Below, piece after piece: positions 27,543-36,070 of a stretch of 64,000 bases of DNA. This stretch comes from JBQCHF01 sp051953655 (lineage in GTDB: Bacteria > Actinomycetota > Actinomycetes > Motilibacterales > Motilibacteraceae), in NCBI GenBank assembly GCA_051953655.1, contig JBQCIO010000106.1:22076-86075 (forward strand). The letters run 5' to 3'. The position numbers were made by a program, and so were the translations under genes. How positions within the stretch are numbered: the stretch's first letter is position 1; each line of letters starts with the position of its first letter. The notes under the pieces are model-generated. The model did no database searches, was not told where the DNA came from, and saw only the letters and a list, made by a program, of their open reading frames with translations.

Positions 27543-28682
27543 CTACGGCGCGTAGGAGAGGTTCCGCGCAGCGGCGAGGAGCGTGCGAGCGCTCAATGTG
27601 CCGCGCTCGAGCCCCATGCGCACCAAGGCGTCGAACACCCGCTGGTCATCGGCGGCGCCGCGGATGGTGGCAGCCACCAGGGCGGGGCGGCGCGAGAGCG
27701 CTGCGGTCAGCCGGACGTCGCGCAGGTGGCGACCGAGCACCCGCCGGAGCGAGGCGCGGTAGACCGCGCCGGCGTCGAGCCCGGACAACCCTTGGACCGC
27801 GGCCGCTCCGGCCAGCGCCCCGGACAGGACGGCCTCGTGGATGCCCTCGCCCGTCAGCGGGTTGACCAGCGAGAGCGCGTCGCCGGCCAGCAGCACCGGG
27901 CCGTCGGGCTGGTGGGGTCGGTGCGAGGACAGCGGCAGGTGGTGCCCGCGCCACGCCTCCCCGTCCGCTCCCGCGCCGGGCAGCAGCTCCTCGAGCCGCT
28001 CGAGCATCCCGGCCCTTGTCGGCGACGCGGCTCCGAGCACCTCGCCGTAGCCGACGTTGGCCCGGCCGTCGCCGATGGGGAACGACCAGGCGTAGGAGGG
28101 TGTCTTCCCCTTGCCCAGCACGATGATCTGGCTGCCGGACCGCCCGGCGCTCACCGGCGCGTAGCCGCGGAGCGCCACCGCGACGGTGCCCGGAGGGTTC
28201 GGCCCGAGATCCAGCGACCGCCGGACCGCCGAGCCCGCTCCGTCGGCTCCGACGACCACCCGCGCGGCGAGCACGCCGTCCAGCACCACCTGGTCGCCCC
28301 GCCGGACCACCGACCGCACCCGGTGCCGGACCGGGACCGCACCGGCGACCACCGCGGCCGCGGCGATGCGCGCGTCCAGCACGCGTCGCGGCACGACGTA
28401 GGCCGCCCGCGCCATGTCCCGCCGCACCGACGGCCCACCCTGCTGGCCGAGGGCCAGTTCGCGCACCGGCCGGAACCCGGCTGCGACGTCGTGGGTGCCC
28501 AGCGCCGCGAGCAGGTCGAGCGCCTGCGGGGCGACGCCGTCGCCGCAGGCCTTGTCCCGCGGGTGCTCGGCCCGGTCCAGCAGCGCGACCCGCACCTGCG
28601 GGCGGGCCCGCAGCACGGCGAGCGCCGCCGCCGCACCGGCCGGTCCCGCGCCGACGACGGCCACGTCGAACACGTCGTCCAC
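27543..28682 (-). CDS. Geranylgeranyl-reductase-family FAD oxidoreductase
   Basis: A 379-residue flavoprotein. The FAD-binding Rossmann motif VVGAGPAGAAAALAV is at the N-terminus, CGDGV and the HPRDKACG region follow, and the second FAD motif VLLAGDALSLVNPLTGEGI is near residue 265, which is the signature of geranylgeranyl reductase/squalene-epoxidase-like enzymes. In actinobacteria relatives saturate isoprenoid chains of quinones or lipids; the substrate here is not known. GTG at 28682 is preceded by AGGGGAGG. No isoprenoid genes are adjacent. Confidence 0.85.
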   Translation of the reverse strand: MDDVFDVAVVGAGPAGAAAALAVLRARPQVRVALLDRAEHPRDKACGDGVAPQALDLLAALGTHDVAAGFRPVRELALGQQGGPSVRRDMARAAYVVPRRVLDARIAAAAVVAGAVPVRHRVRSVVRRGDQVVLDGVLAARVVVGADGAGSAVRRSLDLGPNPPGTVAVALRGYAPVSAGRSGSQIIVLGKGKTPSYAWSFPIGDGRANVGYGEVLGAASPTRAGMLERLEELLPGAGADGEAWRGHHLPLSSHRPHQPDGPVLLAGDALSLVNPLTGEGIHEAVLSGALAGAAAVQGLSGLDAGAVYRASLRRVLGRHLRDVRLTAALSRRPALVAATIRGAADDQRVFDALVRMGLERGTLSARTLLAAARNLSYAP

Positions 28683-28770
28683 CGCGGCCTCCCCTGGTCC
28701 TCCCCCACCCTGACAGGACGCGAGCAGGTCGGCACCCGAGGGCAGCCGCGGCCGTCGACGGCTGGGACCG

Positions 28771-28776
28771 TACAGT
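28771..28776 (+). promoter_or_regulatory. -10 box of the GNAT gene (leaderless)
   Basis: TACAGT, then CGGCGGC, then the GTG at 28784. The 7-base gap places the transcript start at the initiation codon. Confidence 0.5.
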
Positions 28777-28783
28777 CGGCGGC

Positions 28784-29551
28784 GTGAGCGCCCTGCCGAC
28801 GTCCAGCGAGGGCGAGGAGCTCTACGCCTCGCTGCTGCACCTCACCGACCAGGACCCCTACGTCCGCTGGCACATCTCGCCCGACCGGCTGCTGCACGTG
28901 CGCCGGCACGGGGACGCCACCGTGTGGAGCTCGCGCCGCCACGGCCCCGACGCCCCGGTGTGGCTGCAGGCGATGGGCGACCCGAACACCGTGGCCGAGC
29001 TCGTCCTCGACGTCGCCACCGACCTCGAGGCGCAGGGTCTGGTCCCCCGCGGGGCGACCCTTCCGCGTGACAGCTTCCCGCTGCTCCCCGACCACCTCCG
29101 GGGCGACCACGACGAGTGGGACTGGTGGTTCCTCACGCAGGCCCCGCCGGTGCAGCGCGGCGAGGCGCAGGTGCGCTGGCTCGACGACGTCGACCCCGCG
29201 CGCATCAAGGCCTTCCTCGAGGCGCACAGCCCCCGGCACTCGGCCAGCCCGGGTGACCCGCACGTGCAGCGGTGGGCCGGCGTCGTCGACGGCCAGGGCG
29301 AGCTGCTCGCCACCGCGGCGCACGAGGTGCTCGCCACCGCGACCCCGCACCTGGCCTCGGTGGCAACGCACACCGGCGCACGCGGGCAGGGCTGGGGCGG
29401 CGCCGTCACGGCGTGGATCAGCCGGCAGCTGCTGGCCGACGCGGGCGTGGTGACCCTCGGCATGTACGCCGACAACGAGCCGGCGCGGCGGGTCTACCGG
29501 CGGCTGGGCTTCGTGGACCGGCACCGGTGGACCAGCATGCGCTGGTCCTGA
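28784..29551 (+). CDS. GNAT-family N-acetyltransferase
   Basis: A 255-residue protein. The C-terminal half is a GNAT domain: the acetyl-CoA loop reads TGARGQGWGGAV, and the closing segment is TLGMYADNEPARRVYRRLGF. The N-terminal ~110 residues (WHISPDRLLHVRRHGD) form an extra domain whose role is unknown. The acceptor cannot be predicted. It is divergent from the flavoprotein gene and convergent with the GGDEF-EAL gene, 9 bp apart. Confidence 0.87.
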   Translation: MSALPTSSEGEELYASLLHLTDQDPYVRWHISPDRLLHVRRHGDATVWSSRRHGPDAPVWLQAMGDPNTVAELVLDVATDLEAQGLVPRGATLPRDSFPLLPDHLRGDHDEWDWWFLTQAPPVQRGEAQVRWLDDVDPARIKAFLEAHSPRHSASPGDPHVQRWAGVVDGQGELLATAAHEVLATATPHLASVATHTGARGQGWGGAVTAWISRQLLADAGVVTLGMYADNEPARRVYRRLGFVDRHRWTSMRWS

Positions 29552-29560
29552 CGCGGTTCC

Positions 29561-31798
29561 TCAGGAGGCGACAGCCGCGCGGGCCTGCAGGTCCGCCCCC
29601 AGCAGCCCGGCCAGGTGCGCCAGGTCCACCGGTCTGGACCACAGGAACCCTTGCCCCAGCGGACATCCCATCGCTGCCAGCACCGACGCCTGCTCCGGGT
29701 GCTCCACGCCCTCGGCCACGATCTGCAGCCCCAGGCTGCGGCCCAGCGTGACGATCGCCTCGGCCACCGCGGTGTCCTCCCCGCCGTGCTGCACCCGGTC
29801 CACGAACGCCTTGTCGATCTTCAGGACGTCGAGCGGCAGGTCGTGCAGGTACGACAGGGACGAATAGCCGGTGCCGAAGTCGTCCACGGCGATCCGGACC
29901 CCGTGCTCGCGCAGCGCGCGCAGCCGGGCGACGACGCCGGGCAGGTCCTCGAGCAGGGCCGACTCGGTCACCTCGAGCACCAGCAGCTCGGGCGCCAGCC
30001 GGGCGGCCCGCAGCGCTTCCACGACGTCGTCGACGAGGGAGTCCTCGGTCAGCTGGCGGGCAGCCACGTTCACGCTCATCCGCAGCGACCGGTCCGGCCG
30101 CTGCAGCCCTGCAGCCGTGCGGCAGGCCTCCTGCAGCACCCAGCGCCCGAGCGGAACGACGAGCCCGGTCTCCTCGGCCAGAGGCACGAACTCCAGCGGT
30201 GGCACCATCCCTCGCTCCGGGTGCGGCCAGCGCACCAGCGCCTCCAGACCCCGGAGCTCGCCGGTCTCGAGCGACACGATCGGCTGGTAGTGCACGGTGA
30301 GCTTGCCCTCGCGCAGCGCGTGCTGCAGGTCTGCGCGCAGGTCCAGCCGGCGCATCGCCTCCTCGTGCATGCGCTGCTCGAAGACCGTGTAGGTCCCTCC
30401 CCGGCGTCCCTTGGACAGGTACATCGCGACGTCCGCGTTGCGCAGCAACGCCTCCGCGGTGTCCGTGCCCGGGTGGCCCAGCGCGATGCCGACGCTCGCC
30501 CCGACCGACACCTCGACGCCCTCCACCACGACGCCGGGGGCCAGCGCCTCGGCCAGCCGGGTGGCGCTCGCCTCGGCGTCGGCGAGGCGCACGTCCTCGA
30601 GCAGGACGGCGAACTCGTCGCCACCGAAGCGCGCGATCGTGTCGCCCGCCCGGACCGAATCGCGCAGCCGTTGAGCCACCGCGACCAGCACCTGGTCCCC
30701 GGCCGCGTGGCCGAGTCCGTCGTTGACCGCCTTGAAGTCGTCGAGGTCGCAGAAGAGCACGGCGACGTCGCCGGTCCCCCGCCGCTCCAGGGCGTGCGCC
30801 AGCCGGTCGCCGAACAGCACCCGGTTGGCCAGGCCGGTGAGCGGGTCGTGGAAGGCCTGGTGGGCCAGGCGTTCCTCCAGCGCCGCACGCTCGGAGACGT
30901 CCCGCACGGTGACCACGAGCCCGTCCACCGCGGCGGAGTCGAAGTGGTTGCGGATGCTCCCCTCCACCGGCACGGTGCTGCCGTCCGGGCGGCGGACCCG
31001 CAGCGACAGCTCCTCGCCGGCACCGACGCAGGCGCTGCCCAGCAGCGCGACGAACGTGGCGACGTCCGGGTCGTCCACCAGCTCCACCCAGCGGGTGCCG
31101 ACCAGGTGCTCGGGGTCGCGGCCCAGCACGGCGAGAGCCGACGGGCTGGCGTAGGCGATGGTCGAGTCGGCGTCGACCACGCACACGACGTCGACGCCGT
31201 CCTCCACCAGCGCGCGGAACCGGGCCTGGCTGGCCACCAGCGCCTCCTGCTCGGCGACGAGCCGGGCCGCGGCCCGCCGGTCGCGCACGAAGCGGCGGAA
31301 GGTGAACGACCAGAGCACGGTCGCGAACAGCACGACCCCGGCGACGCCGAGCTCGGCGATCCAGCGCCAGCGTCCGGCGCGGTCGGACAGCTTGCCGTCC
31401 AGCACGTCCAGCCGCACCCGCACGTCGTTCAGCGCGGCGACGGACTGCTGGGGCGTCGCGGTGCTGAGCACGGTGGCCGCCTGCCGCGAGGGGGCGAGCA
31501 GCCGGTCGGGCACGCCCTCGCGGTGCAGGGCGTCGAGCCCGGCGACGACCCAGGCGGCGGTGGCCCCCTGGGTGGCCGGCTCGAGGCTGCCGTCGCCGCG
31601 GTGCGGGACGGCGGCCTGCTGCTGCACCCCGGCGGCCAGGCGCACGTACTCGACCTGGTCGCGCACCGCGCCGGTCGACTGGCTCACGAGCGCGACCAGG
31701 CCGCCGATCTCGAGCACGACGAGCAGCGCCGACACGGCGAGCTGCACGACGAGCCGGCGCGTCTCACCGTGGGCGGCCCCGGGCGCAGAGGTCGGCAC
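29561..31798 (-). CDS. Membrane PAS-GGDEF-EAL cyclic-di-GMP enzyme
   Basis: A 745-residue protein for making or breaking c-di-GMP. Two membrane helices at about residues 17-40 and 145-168 enclose an extracytoplasmic sensor of ~105 residues. Then comes a PAS domain (FRALVEDGVDVVCVVDAD), a GGDEF domain with intact RFGGDEF near residue 393, and an EAL domain. The EAL motif reads GLEALVRW near residue 518, and DDFGTGYSSLSYL keeps the second metal site. Both active sites look complete, so the net direction is undecided. It starts at the GTG at 31798 behind AAGGA. A possible target in the window is PilB through its MshEN repeats. Confidence 0.93.
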   Translation of the reverse strand: MPTSAPGAAHGETRRLVVQLAVSALLVVLEIGGLVALVSQSTGAVRDQVEYVRLAAGVQQQAAVPHRGDGSLEPATQGATAAWVVAGLDALHREGVPDRLLAPSRQAATVLSTATPQQSVAALNDVRVRLDVLDGKLSDRAGRWRWIAELGVAGVVLFATVLWSFTFRRFVRDRRAAARLVAEQEALVASQARFRALVEDGVDVVCVVDADSTIAYASPSALAVLGRDPEHLVGTRWVELVDDPDVATFVALLGSACVGAGEELSLRVRRPDGSTVPVEGSIRNHFDSAAVDGLVVTVRDVSERAALEERLAHQAFHDPLTGLANRVLFGDRLAHALERRGTGDVAVLFCDLDDFKAVNDGLGHAAGDQVLVAVAQRLRDSVRAGDTIARFGGDEFAVLLEDVRLADAEASATRLAEALAPGVVVEGVEVSVGASVGIALGHPGTDTAEALLRNADVAMYLSKGRRGGTYTVFEQRMHEEAMRRLDLRADLQHALREGKLTVHYQPIVSLETGELRGLEALVRWPHPERGMVPPLEFVPLAEETGLVVPLGRWVLQEACRTAAGLQRPDRSLRMSVNVAARQLTEDSLVDDVVEALRAARLAPELLVLEVTESALLEDLPGVVARLRALREHGVRIAVDDFGTGYSSLSYLHDLPLDVLKIDKAFVDRVQHGGEDTAVAEAIVTLGRSLGLQIVAEGVEHPEQASVLAAMGCPLGQGFLWSRPVDLAHLAGLLGADLQARAAVAS

Positions 31799-31867
31799 GT
31801 CCTTGTCATCGGCATGCGCGACGCGAGCCTGAGCGGCAGCCGGCTCAGGCGGACCTGGTGTCGACAG

Positions 31868-32908
31868 TCATCCAAGGTCCGTCCAACGGTCAGGGAACCT
31901 GCCGGCTGCCGGCCGACACGCCTTGATCCTGGCCGGTGCGCCAGCGGTGAGGAAGCGGCCCCAGGCGACGGCGATCAGTACCAGCGCGGTTCCGGCCCAG
32001 CCGGCGGGGCCGAGCGGGGCACCGAGGAACGCGCCGAGGACGGCAGCGAAGACGGGTTCGGTGCCCAGCAGCAGGCCGACCTGGGAGGGGCGGATCGTGG
32101 CCAGGGCGCGGTTCTGCACGAGGAACGGCAGCACGGTGCAGCCGAGCGTGAGGTAGCCGAGCGAGGCCCAGCCGCCGGTGTCTGCTGGAAAGCCTCCGTG
32201 CCGGGTCGCGGGCACGAGAAGCGCCAGAGCTGCGGTCAAGGTGGCCACCAGGGCCAGTTGGATGGTGCTGTCGGCGAGGGGATCAGGTTGGCGGTGGCCG
32301 CTGCTGCGGGCGGTGAGGGACAGGTGGCCGGCCCGGGCGACAGCTGCGGACAGAACGAGAAGGTCTCCACGCCAGGTACTGCTGCCGCCGGCGCGGGCCA
32401 GCAGCGCCACGCCGGCCACGCTGAGCGCCCCGGCCCCGAGCAAGCCGCGGGGCAGCGGGACCCGCTGCAGGACCGTCTCGGCCAGCGGGGTGAGGACGAC
32501 GAAGACGCTGATGACGACGCCCGCGTGCGCGGGGCTGGTGCGGACGACGCCGTAGGTCTCCAGCAGGAAGACCGCGGTGAGCGCCGTGCCGGGCAGGACG
32601 TTCGCGCGCAGGCTCGCCGCGAGGCTCACCGGCTTCCGGTCAGCCCGCCGTCGGCGCCGCGCGGCAGCCAGTGCCAGCAGCACCACGACGGCGGCGCCGA
32701 AGCGGACTGCAAGGACCAGGGCCACAGACCCGCCTTCGGCGGCGTTCCGGGCGGCCAGGTAGCTCGACCCCCACAGGGCGGCGACGAGCAGGAGCAGGCC
32801 GTCGTCCACCCGCGGCTGGCGGCGTCGGGACGTGCTGGGTCGCTGGGTGGTGGGTCGGGCGTCGGTGTAGGTCGGAGCGCCGGAGATGTCGTTCACCTCG
32901 CCGCCCAC
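31868..32908 (-). CDS. EamA/DMT-superfamily transporter
   Basis: A 346-residue protein with about ten membrane helices in two EamA repeats. The first repeat starts LLLLVAALWGSSYLAARNA, the typical opening, and the second has LLVLSAAVARAGHLSLTA with PSQVGLLLGTEPVFAAVLGAFLG near the end. The cytoplasmic first ~35 residues are polar. Family members export amino acids or other metabolites; the cargo is unknown. A GTG five codons inside the frame is an alternative start. Flanking genes are separated by ~70-90 bp. Confidence 0.86.
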   Translation of the reverse strand: MGGEVNDISGAPTYTDARPTTQRPSTSRRRQPRVDDGLLLLVAALWGSSYLAARNAAEGGSVALVLAVRFGAAVVVLLALAAARRRRRADRKPVSLAASLRANVLPGTALTAVFLLETYGVVRTSPAHAGVVISVFVVLTPLAETVLQRVPLPRGLLGAGALSVAGVALLARAGGSSTWRGDLLVLSAAVARAGHLSLTARSSGHRQPDPLADSTIQLALVATLTAALALLVPATRHGGFPADTGGWASLGYLTLGCTVLPFLVQNRALATIRPSQVGLLLGTEPVFAAVLGAFLGAPLGPAGWAGTALVLIAVAWGRFLTAGAPARIKACRPAAGRFPDRWTDLG

Positions 32909-33001
32909 GTTCCGTGGCGGGCGAAGGCGCGCGTGCGTGGCGCAGGCGTCGGACGCACGGGCCGTCCCTCACCGATGGGTTCTGCGGGGGCACGTGCGGT
33001 C

Positions 33002-33747
33002 CTAGTGCTCACGGAGATGCGCGTCCTCAACCGTCACGGCGGGCAGGGCGATGAGGCCGACGGCCAGGAGCAGCAGGTCCTGACCGATCATGACCGTCCA
33101 CAGAGCACCACCGTGCAGACCGGTGGTGTGCAAGAGCAGGTCGAGTACCGCATGGGTCACAGCCAACGCCCACAGGGCGTTGGTCCGTAGCCGCAGCACG
33201 CTGTACCCGAAGCCGAAGGCGGCGGCTCCGACGGCCTGGGCCGCGGTGACGGCGGCGTTCTGACCGAAGAGGACGTTCGCCAGGTGAGCGGCGCCGAAGA
33301 CGGCAGCGGAGAGGGCAGCGGCTCTTCCCGCTCCCATCGGGAGCGCGGCGCGAGCACGACGCCGCGGAACCACAGCTCCTCGTAGACGCCGGTGGCGATG
33401 TAGCCAACGGTCAGCACGAGCAGGGTCGACGGCTCCGGCGACCAACCCCAGGCGAGCGGCACCAGAGCCAGTGTGACCGGGACGACGAGCCAGCGCCTCG
33501 TCCGCCACGTGCTCGGGCCAGCGGCGGCCAGGGACGACCAGCCCACCCGCCGTGCCACGGCCAGGCTCAGCACGAGCAGTAGCAGCACGACGACCAACCG
33601 GCGAAGCGTCTCGTCCGAGTGAGGCGCGACCCACGCGAGCAGCAACCCACCCGCCAGCGTGGCGCCCACGCTGACCGCGGCCAGGGCGAACACGTCCCGG
33701 ACAGGGCGGCTCCGACCGGCCTCGACCTCCAGCGCGAGGCCGGTCAC
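33002..33747 (-). pseudogene. CPBP-family intramembrane metalloprotease, frameshifted
   Basis: A CPBP (CAAX-like/Abi) membrane protease read in two frames. From the GTG at 33747 the first frame gives several helices and the EELWFRG catalytic motif (near 33380). After about 33350 the homologous sequence continues in another frame with FGAAHLANVLFG (catalytic His), TAAQAVGAAAFGFGYSVLR and ALWALAVTHAVLDLL, to the stop at 33002. One base appears to be missing in GCTCGCGCCGCGCTCCC. The protein would be ~248 residues if repaired. Either the gene is inactivated or the base was lost in sequencing. The GTG overlaps the upstream membrane-gene stop by 4 bp. Confidence 0.8.
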
Positions 33748-34274
33748 GATGCCACCCGCTGGGCCCCGGTCGCGGCCTCGGCCGTGAGCGGCGCCGGACG
33801 ACGTGAGCGCAGAGCCACAGAGATCGTCCGCGACAGCACCATCGCGAGCGCCATGGCGACGAACGCCGCGGTCCACGCGTCGGCTCCCGTGATGGCGTGG
33901 TCGCGGGAGAACTCACCGACGGTGTGGGCGCCCGGGCCGGTGGCCCACTCAGCGAAGGCGATGCGGCCGCCGATCGCGACGACCCAGGCCGCGGCGTATC
34001 CGACGCCGGTCGTGGCGACGAGTCGACCGCTTCGGTCGTGCAGTCGGGTGGACGCGCCGGCCGCCACGCCCAGGACGAGGCCCACCGCACCGAGCACACC
34101 GATCAGCAGGAGATCGTGGCCTTGGGTCGGTAGCGGCAAGAGGAAGATCGACGCCACGACGACGATGGCCAGCGGCACGACGAACGTGCCCTGCGTGATC
34201 GGCCTGGTCCCGAGGTTGCGCGCGAGGGCCCAGGTCAGGAGGGCCAGAGACAGGATCCACTGGGCGGTGCTCAT
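33744..34274 (-). CDS. Multi-pass membrane protein of unknown function
   Basis: A 176-residue protein with about five hydrophobic helices (WILSLALLTWALARNLG, FVVPLAIVVVASIFLLPL, LLLIGVLGAVGLVLGVAAG, TGVGYAAAWVVAIGG and TAAFVAMALAMVLS). The family is not recognised with certainty. The ATG at 34274 has GGGAG seven bases upstream, which favours it over a longer frame. It overlaps the CPBP gene by 4 bp. The conserved TACGTCATCCGGCCGA motif lies about 105 bp upstream, so this pair is probably under the local two-component system. Confidence 0.75.
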   Translation of the reverse strand: MSTAQWILSLALLTWALARNLGTRPITQGTFVVPLAIVVVASIFLLPLPTQGHDLLLIGVLGAVGLVLGVAAGASTRLHDRSGRLVATTGVGYAAAWVVAIGGRIAFAEWATGPGAHTVGEFSRDHAITGADAWTAAFVAMALAMVLSRTISVALRSRRPAPLTAEAATGAQRVAS

Positions 34275-34377
34275 CGAGAGCTCCCTTCGAGGTTGATGCC
34301 TCAAAGGTGCCGCTCAGGGCTCGCCACGGCCTCGGTGACAAAGGCCGCCGCGGTGGTGACCATCGGCCGTCCCCCTC

Positions 34378-34393
34378 TCGGCCGGATGACGTA
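34378..34393 (-). promoter_or_regulatory. Conserved 16-bp motif, site A
   Basis: TACGTCATCCGGCCGA read on the minus strand, 104-119 bp upstream of the membrane-protein start. It is identical over 16 bases to site B (37404-37419), in the same orientation relative to the downstream gene. Confidence 0.65.
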
Positions 34394-34399
34394 GTGGCC

Positions 34400-35080
34400 C
34401 TACTGCAGCGTTCCGACCCCCGCCGCGTCGATCAGCCCCTCGCGCACTGCCCACATGGCGGCCTGCGTGCGGCTGGCCAGGCCGAGCTTGGCGAGGATGT
34501 TGGAGACGTGGGTGCGGGCGGTGCGTTCTGCCACCCCCAGCGTCCGCGCGATGTCGCGATTGGTCTGCCCTTCGGCGATCAGCACGACCACCTCGCGCTC
34601 GCGGTCGGTCAGGTCGGCCGCCGCGGTCCTCGGCGTCCGTAGCCCTGCCGCCAGCGCGGCGGCCGCCGCCGGGTCCAGCCGGACCTCCCCTGCCACGGCG
34701 GCACGGATCGCGGCGACCACGTCCTCAGCGTCCGAGTCCTTGAGCAGGTAGCCGGTGGCCCCGGCCGCGAGCGCGGCGCGGATGCGCGCTTCCTCGACGA
34801 AGGACGTGACGGCGATGACCTCGATGCCGGGCCACGTGGCCTTCACCTGCGCCGTGGCGTCGACGCCGTCGAGGTGAGGCATCTGCAGGTCCATGAGGAC
34901 GACGTCCGGCGTGCGCTCCTGTGACGCCAGGACGCTCAGCCGGGCCAGCGCCTCGCGGCCGTCGGCCGCCTGACCGACGACCTCGATGCCGGGTTCGGTG
35001 CTGAGGTACGACTCCAGACCTGCCCGCACGACAGTGTGGTCGTCGACGAGGAACACCTCGATCGGCTGCCCGAGATCCAC
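34400..35080 (-). CDS. NarL/LuxR-type response regulator
   Basis: A 226-residue regulator. The receiver domain opens IEVFLVDDHTVVRAGL (acidic pair) and has the phosphorylation site Asp in VVLMDLQMPHLDG near residue 63; the conserved Thr and Lys lie in VTSF and LLKDSD. The C-terminal LuxR HTH is LTDREREVVVLIAEGQTNRDIARTLG. The GTG at 35080 lies next to the DUF4865 stop (5 bp), so it is the last gene of the hydrolase-VOC-DUF4865-regulator operon. Its likely partner is the soluble histidine kinase gene at 37448. Site B upstream of the operon suggests autoregulation. Confidence 0.92.
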   Translation of the reverse strand: MDLGQPIEVFLVDDHTVVRAGLESYLSTEPGIEVVGQAADGREALARLSVLASQERTPDVVLMDLQMPHLDGVDATAQVKATWPGIEVIAVTSFVEEARIRAALAAGATGYLLKDSDAEDVVAAIRAAVAGEVRLDPAAAAALAAGLRTPRTAAADLTDREREVVVLIAEGQTNRDIARTLGVAERTARTHVSNILAKLGLASRTQAAMWAVREGLIDAAGVGTLQ

Positions 35081-35084
35081 GCAG

Positions 35085-35681
35085 TCATTGTGGCGTTCCC
35101 GACTCGCACGTGCCAGGACGTGTGCGCCCGGGCTCAGACACGTGCAGGACGGCGTAGCGGTCACCGGGGGCCTCCTCCGGCACCTGGCGAGACCATAGGG
35201 TCAGGGTGACGCGGTGCCAGGTCGACGGGTCGATGCCGGTCACCACGCAGGTGACGCCCGGATGCCTCGAGGCCCTCGCCGCCTCGGCCCCCATCCGGTC
35301 GCTGAGCTCGATGAGCGAGAGTCCTGGGCCGATGCTGTCGACCGTTCGTGTCGCGGCGACCGGCACGACGTCACGTGCAGGCCCCTCGCAGACGGCGATG
35401 GAGTGCCAGGTTCGGATGGTCGGGCGCCCGAAGTCGTTGCAGATGCCGTCGAAGCCGGGCCCGAAGACGAACTGGTTCATCCCGTCGACCTCCGCCCACA
35501 GGTAGAAGGGCGCGTACTGGTTCACAGGCGACCCGTCGCGGCCGCGTTCGCGCATCAGGTACGCCTTGAAGCCGAGCCCCGGGAAGTCGTCGGTGCGCGA
35601 CCCGCGGCTCGCCACGCGTTCGTGGATGATGCCCATGTCGTAGTCGGCGGGCAGGGTGATCTCGTACTGCATCAGATGCAT
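35085..35681 (-). CDS. DUF4865 family protein
   Basis: A 198-residue protein with the DUF4865 pattern: MQYEITLPADYDMGIIHERV, FPGLGFKAYLMRERG, NQYAPFYLWAEVDGMNQF and GPGFDGICNDFGRPTIRTW. Function unknown. The ATG at 35681 is chosen because AGGAG lies five bases upstream; an ATG three codons further in (35672) overlaps the VOC stop in a TGATG arrangement and is possible. It is translationally coupled to the VOC gene and followed by the response regulator. Confidence 0.85.
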   Translation of the reverse strand: MHLMQYEITLPADYDMGIIHERVASRGSRTDDFPGLGFKAYLMRERGRDGSPVNQYAPFYLWAEVDGMNQFVFGPGFDGICNDFGRPTIRTWHSIAVCEGPARDVVPVAATRTVDSIGPGLSLIELSDRMGAEAARASRHPGVTCVVTGIDPSTWHRVTLTLWSRQVPEEAPGDRYAVLHVSEPGRTRPGTCESGTPQ

Positions 35682-36070
35682 CGGTGCTCCTGAAAGGGTC
35701 GCAGTTCCTCGGTGGTGAGCGCGCAGAAAAGGTTGCCCTCCGGGTCGGCGAACACCTGCCACCGGCCCTTCGGGTCCTGCCACTGAGGAACCGCGCCGAG
35801 CGACGTCAGCCGATCGAGGTCGGCAACGTCGTCGAGTCGGATGTCGAGGTGCACGCGCCCCGGGGGCGGTGAGAGCTGTTCCGCCGGGCTGATCCACACG
35901 TGCGGGCCGTCGCGCCGGCCGAGCAGCACCGACTCGCACTCGCCGAGTGTCCCGCGCTCGATCGCCTGGGCGTCCTGCGGATCGACGGGAAGGGCGAGCA
36001 CAGCGGACCAGAAGGCGGCGAGCACGGCCGGACGCCGGCTGTGGATGGTGATCGCCTCAAGATGCGACAC
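35672..36070 (-). CDS. VOC (glyoxalase/bleomycin-resistance fold) protein
   Basis: A 132-residue single VOC domain: VSHLEAITIHSRRPAVLAAF at the start, PGRVHLDIRLDDVADL in the middle and VFADPEGNLFCAL at the end, giving the paired beta-alpha-beta-beta-beta units. Metal ligands are not certain, so the role (lyase, dioxygenase or binding protein) is open. The GTG at 36070 overlaps the end of the upstream fusion gene by 14 bp, and the stop overlaps DUF4865. Confidence 0.84.
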   Translation of the reverse strand: MSHLEAITIHSRRPAVLAAFWSAVLALPVDPQDAQAIERGTLGECESVLLGRRDGPHVWISPAEQLSPPPGRVHLDIRLDDVADLDRLTSLGAVPQWQDPKGRWQVFADPEGNLFCALTTEELRPFQEHRCI

